Shown here piece after piece: positions 6,478 through 8,383 of a DNA stretch of 8,383 nt. The stretch spans positions 1-8,383 of the forward strand of contig JAFVRU010000043.1 of assembly GCA_017504065.1 (NCBI GenBank). Direction: 5' to 3'. The notes below the pieces were generated by a model. It did no database searches and was not told the origin of the DNA. It was given only the letters and a program-made list of their open reading frames with translations. This DNA is from Clostridia bacterium (GTDB taxonomy: Bacteria; Bacillota; Clostridia; Christensenellales; Borkfalkiaceae). Positions within the stretch are counted from its first letter, which is position 1; every line of letters begins with the position of its first letter. The position numbers were made by a program, and so were the translations under genes.

Positions 6478-6912
6478 ATGTGCAATAGATGTCATACGAC
6501 GGTCATCAAACAAACGTGTTGCGGCTGTACCGGCTGTAATTTTTGGAATACGTTGTTCAACAACGGTTTCCAATATATTTGTCGGGACGCCTGTGGAAAT
6601 ATCCGTGTAAACGGCGGGAATACGTGCAGTTGCGGTTGTGGGAATACCACGACGACGAACGCTACGACGAACGGTTGCGGTTGTTGCTACTACAACGGCA
6701 ATACACAAACGAACGGAACGGGTTGCGGTTGTTACCATAACTATAATACGCAGCAAACGACGAACGGAAATTATGCGACGGGCTTCGGTTGCTGCAGACG
6801 CGGCTGGAACGTAACGGACGACGTTGCGACAACGACGGACGGTGAAACGTATTACGCGCGTCAATACGGCTGCGGGCAGACTCGCGGTAATACGTGCGGT
6901 TGCGGTTATTAA
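6478..6912 (+). CDS. Cysteine-rich, Asn/Thr/Gly-rich low-complexity protein, function unknown
   Basis: I do not recognise this protein. From ATG 6478 it has 144 residues with 21 Cys (about 15%). The N-terminal part has CNRC, CCGCTGC, CRDAC and CSCGC clusters that could bind metal. The centre and C-terminus repeat TNG...GCGC-type units (NGCGCC, GTGCGC, TGFGCC) spaced by Asn/Thr/Tyr stretches, and GNTC-CGC occurs twice (GNTCSCGCG and GNTCGCGY at the very end). There is no signal peptide or membrane segment. An in-frame ATG at 6436 would give 158 residues, but it lacks a ribosome binding site and lies at the predicted transcription start; 6478 is preceded by AGAGGAATGGAA at loose spacing. The gene is a one-gene unit with its own promoter and terminator. 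It could be a metal-binding or disulfide-crosslinked structural protein; that is inference. The opposite strand is also open, a side effect of the composition. Confidence 0.75.
   Translation: MCNRCHTTVIKQTCCGCTGCNFWNTLFNNGFQYICRDACGNIRVNGGNTCSCGCGNTTTTNATTNGCGCCYYNGNTQTNGTGCGCYHNYNTQQTTNGNYATGFGCCRRGWNVTDDVATTTDGETYYARQYGCGQTRGNTCGCGY
6629..6732 (+). repeat. Imperfect short direct repeats within the cysteine-rich gene
   Basis: The 11-mer GTTGCGGTTGT occurs exactly at 6629-6639, 6674-6684 and 6722-6732, spaced 45 and 48 bases apart (15 and 16 codons), and encodes the GCGC/SCGC clusters. ACGACGAACG-type segments encoding TTNG recur between them, and related GGTTGC segments occur near 6786 and 6897. 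The spacing is in whole codons, which fits a coding repeat that grew by duplication. Confidence 0.7.
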
Positions 6913-6926
6913 GAAAAACAAAAGAG

Positions 6927-6956
6927 AAAAAACGGCGAAGAAATTCGCCGTTTTTT
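6927..6956 (+). terminator. Strong intrinsic terminator after the cysteine-rich gene
   Basis: A perfect hairpin with AAAAAACGGCGAA (6927-6939), loop GAAA (6940-6943) and TTCGCCGTTTTTT (6944-6956) lies 14 bases after the stop. Flanking A- and T-runs would let it work on both strands, but no minus-strand gene ends here. Confidence 0.93.
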
Positions 6957-6992
6957 GATTGAAAGCGGAGTGGAAAGAGCATACTTATCTCT

Positions 6993-7820
6993 ATGGAAAG
7001 GCTGCGCAAATTCTATCTGTATATCAAGGGCAAGTACGAACTACTTTCTCTGAAAAAATATACGACAATTGCAGGTACGCTGGTGTTTTTTTTGATCATG
7101 TCCATCGTGCCGCTTTCCTTTTGGTTGACGTTGCTGATCGGCAAACTCCCGATCGATACCGAAAACTTATTATCGCTTGGCGTGTTCGATTCGGTGAAGC
7201 ACGTGCTTTCGTATATCCGTCGCGAAGCGGCGAACGCTACGGGCAGTACGTCCGTCGTTTTGATTTTCACAACCTTATACGCTTCTACGAACTTGTTTTA
7301 TCAAATGCGCCGCAGCGGGGAGCTCATTTACGACTTCCACCGCGAACGTCAAGGCTTGCGGTTGCGGCTCGGCGCGTTGGTTTTGCTCGTGATCGTCATG
7401 CTCACAACGGTTGCATTTTTGCTCGTGTTTGCAATCGGGAGCTTTTTATTCGCCCGTTTGTTTTCTAGGCCTTGGGCGCTGATCGCGGATTACGCGTTGC
7501 TTGCAGGGGTGGCGTTTTTTCTTGCTTTACTTTTAAACGTGTACGTATGCCCATATAAGACTTCGGCGCGCGCGTTTTTGCCCGGCACCTTTCTCACCGT
7601 TTCCGCTTGGGCGGTCGCATTCATCGGCTTTTCCGTGTATTTAAAAATCAGCAACGTCGGAAAACTGTACGGCGCTTTGAGCGCGATTATCGTCTTTCTT
7701 TTATGGCTGTATATCCTAATGATCTGTTTTATCGTCGGAGTGATTTTCAACAGCGAACGTATTCACAAGGAACGCAAACGCGCAGTCCGAAAAGCCCGTA
7801 GAAAGAAATCGGTTGCATAA
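6993..7820 (+). CDS. YihY/BrkB-family inner membrane protein
   Basis: The 275-residue protein fits the YihY/virulence factor BrkB family (once misnamed ribonuclease BN), polytopic membrane proteins with no firmly established molecular function. Hydrophobic segments lie at about 26-50, 87-105, 124-154, 163-186, 197-218 and 227-253, matching the usual six. Family marks are the proline-rich loop CPYKTSARAFLPGTF (186-200), then FSVYLKIS, and KLYGALSAIIVFLLWLYI (224-241). The C-terminal tail (254-275) is very basic (KERKRAVRKARRKK), suggesting a cytoplasmic end. The ATG at 6993 has only a weak AAAGAG 13 bases upstream. TTGAAA (6959-6964) with TACTTA (6982-6987) could be a promoter that would again leave almost no leader, so translation may start inefficiently or leaderless. 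It probably forms an operon with the gene 28 bases downstream. Confidence 0.88.
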   Translation: MERLRKFYLYIKGKYELLSLKKYTTIAGTLVFFLIMSIVPLSFWLTLLIGKLPIDTENLLSLGVFDSVKHVLSYIRREAANATGSTSVVLIFTTLYASTNLFYQMRRSGELIYDFHRERQGLRLRLGALVLLVIVMLTTVAFLLVFAIGSFLFARLFSRPWALIADYALLAGVAFFLALLLNVYVCPYKTSARAFLPGTFLTVSAWAVAFIGFSVYLKISNVGKLYGALSAIIVFLLWLYILMICFIVGVIFNSERIHKERKRAVRKARRKKSVA

Positions 7821-7848
7821 TTTCAGGTGAGTTGCGCATACTCCCGTT

Positions 7849-8253
7849 ATGAAAAAGTATTTGGTTCGAGCTCCGCTTGTAACGGGTTTGGCGGCTTTGC
7901 TGCTTGCAATCCCGACTTGGAAAAAGGACGGCTTAAAAGACGTCACGCAACCCTATCTCGGGGAGTACGAGTGCGTGGAAGCGAAACTCAATTCCACCGA
8001 CTATTTGGAGCGGTTTTCGTCGCTCACCTTGGAGCTTCGCCCGAACGGAGCGTTCGTTTTGCACTATCGGGAAAAAGGCGGAAAACAGAAAAAAGTCCGC
8101 GGGAACTACCGCTACGACGCGGAGAAAGAAACGCTGACTTTGACGGCAGCGAAAGGCTCGTTCCAGCGCGAATTCCCGTTGAAACAGGGGGAGTTGACGG
8201 TCGCCCTGCCCGTCCGCGATAAAATTTTGCTTTTAAAATTTTTACAAAAATAA
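7849..8253 (+). CDS. Small exported or membrane-anchored beta-rich protein, function unknown
   Basis: I do not recognise this 134-residue protein. It starts MKKYLVR followed by a hydrophobic stretch (about 8-22), which reads as a signal peptide or membrane anchor without a cysteine for lipidation. The remainder (about 36-134) alternates in a beta-strand pattern: LGEYECVEAKL, LTLELRPNGAFVLHY, VRGNYRYDAEKETLTLT and a final KILLLKFLQK. The 'G-x-Y ... l.l..nG.f.l ... G.Y.....ltLt' layout recalls small lipocalin-like beta-barrel domains of Gram-positive exported proteins; this is a resemblance only. A TGA in the same frame at 7828-7830 limits the start to ATG 7849; the AGGTGAG at 7825-7831 is too far away for a good ribosome binding site. 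It follows the YihY/BrkB gene by 28 bases with no terminator between, so cotranscription is likely. Confidence 0.78.
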   Translation: MKKYLVRAPLVTGLAALLLAIPTWKKDGLKDVTQPYLGEYECVEAKLNSTDYLERFSSLTLELRPNGAFVLHYREKGGKQKKVRGNYRYDAEKETLTLTAAKGSFQREFPLKQGELTVALPVRDKILLLKFLQK

Positions 8254-8256
8254 GCG

Positions 8257-8289
8257 AAAGACGGTTCGTAACAGGATCGTCTTTTTTTT
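8257..8289 (+). terminator. Intrinsic terminator after the small beta-rich protein gene
   Basis: GACGGTTC (8260-8267) pairs with GGATCGTC (8274-8281) through two wobble pairs, with a 6-base loop GTAACA. The stem extends through AAA/TTT and ends in eight T bases (8282-8289). It begins 4 bases after the stop codon. Confidence 0.85.
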
Positions 8290-8300
8290 ATAACAAAAAA

Positions 8301-8314
8301 CAAACAAATGTTCG
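8301..8314 (+). promoter_or_regulatory. Possible LexA/DinR (SOS) box
   Basis: CAAACAAATGTTCG matches the Gram-positive LexA consensus CGAACRNRYGTTYG at all positions except the second base (A for G). It lies about 45 bases before the start codon of the next gene and just upstream of its candidate -35. The right half GTTCG is complete; the left half is damaged at a usually conserved G. Confidence 0.3.
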
Positions 8315-8334
8315 TAAAACGCTTGCGTTTTACG
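8313..8334. repeat. Perfect palindrome with 10-bp arms, candidate operator
   Basis: CGTAAAACGC (8313-8322) and GCGTTTTACG (8325-8334) are exact inverted repeats separated by TT. No T-run follows on the plus strand, so it is unlikely to be a terminator for the upstream operon, which already has one. It overlaps the last two bases of the possible SOS box and the candidate -35, as expected for a repressor operator or a leader hairpin. Confidence 0.7.
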
Positions 8335-8351
8335 GAAAAAGGTGGTAAAAT
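8323..8351 (+). promoter_or_regulatory. Candidate promoter with extended -10
   Basis: TTGCGT (8323-8328), a 17-base spacer and TAAAAT (8346-8351), with TGG directly before the -10, form a weak -35 plus extended -10. The -35 lies inside the right half of the palindrome. Transcription would begin close to the ATG at 8358. Confidence 0.35.
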
Positions 8352-8357
8352 GGAAGC

Positions 8358-8383
8358 ATGATGGACGCGGTGCTTACTTCCGA
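8358..8383 (+). CDS. Possible start of a new gene (cut by window end)
   Basis: ATG ATG GAC GCG GTG CTT ACT TCC (MMDAVLTS) is open to the end of the window. AAGGTGG (8339-8345) is a near-match to a ribosome binding site, 12-15 bases from the two ATGs. Either ATG (8358 or 8361, same frame) could be used. Eight codons are too few to identify the product. The placement after a terminator and a regulatory-looking region supports a gene start. Confidence 0.4.

Noticed and set aside
6448..6921. Long open frame (157 codons) on the minus strand opposite the cysteine-rich gene
   Set aside because: It is Arg/Thr/Ala-rich, mirrors the repetitive composition of the plus strand, has no ribosome binding site, and its start overlaps the plus-strand gene's terminator region. 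The plus-strand frame has promoter, terminator and patterned cysteines.
6959..7468. 169-codon plus-strand frame overlapping the start of the YihY/BrkB gene
   Set aside because: It is in another frame from the recognisable membrane protein, is Arg-rich with no domain, and begins at a TTG in the terminator region.

Overview
The window looks like chromosomal DNA of a Bacillota (Clostridia-like) bacterium, probably from an uncultured or little-studied lineage. The pointers are strong AGGAG-type ribosome binding sites, TTGNNN/TATAAT-type promoters, short hairpin terminators with U-tracts, a lipoprotein-like protein, and closest resemblance of the enzymes to clostridial-type families. This is inference from general features; no database search was possible. 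The window is mostly core metabolism. I see no mobile element, CRISPR array, tRNA or rRNA. No stretch over 300 bases lacks a gene.

Layout. (1) 1-1781: the 3' part of serC (phosphoserine aminotransferase) and complete serA (3-phosphoglycerate dehydrogenase), closed by a hairpin terminator that also serves the convergent gene. (2) 1785-2477, minus strand: an unrecognised lipoprotein-like protein with a PepSY-like C-terminus. (3) 2478-2591: a compact divergent promoter region. (4) 2592-3185: an unrecognised single-pass membrane protein. (5) 3270-6401: guaB (IMP dehydrogenase), a ThrH-type phosphoserine phosphatase/homoserine phosphotransferase, and a GMP synthase made only of the ATP-pyrophosphatase and dimerisation domains, ending in a terminator. 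(6) 6400-6956: a self-contained one-gene unit encoding a very cysteine-rich, Asn/Thr/Gly-rich protein of unknown function, with its own promoter and terminator. (7) 6993-8289: a YihY/BrkB-family membrane protein and a small exported or membrane-anchored beta-rich protein, then a terminator. (8) 8290-8383: a regulatory region with a perfect 10-bp-arm palindrome, an imperfect LexA (SOS) box, a candidate promoter and the first codons of another gene.

How the genes fit together. SerA, SerC and the ThrH-type phosphatase cover all three steps from 3-phosphoglycerate to serine, although the phosphatase lies inside the guanine-nucleotide operon and not beside serCA. GuaB and GuaA convert IMP to XMP to GMP. 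GuaA lacks the usual glutaminase domain, so it must use free ammonia or a separately encoded glutaminase subunit.

The least explained items are the cysteine-rich gene, the split GuaA, the placement of thrH between guaB and guaA, and the palindrome/SOS-like region at the right end.
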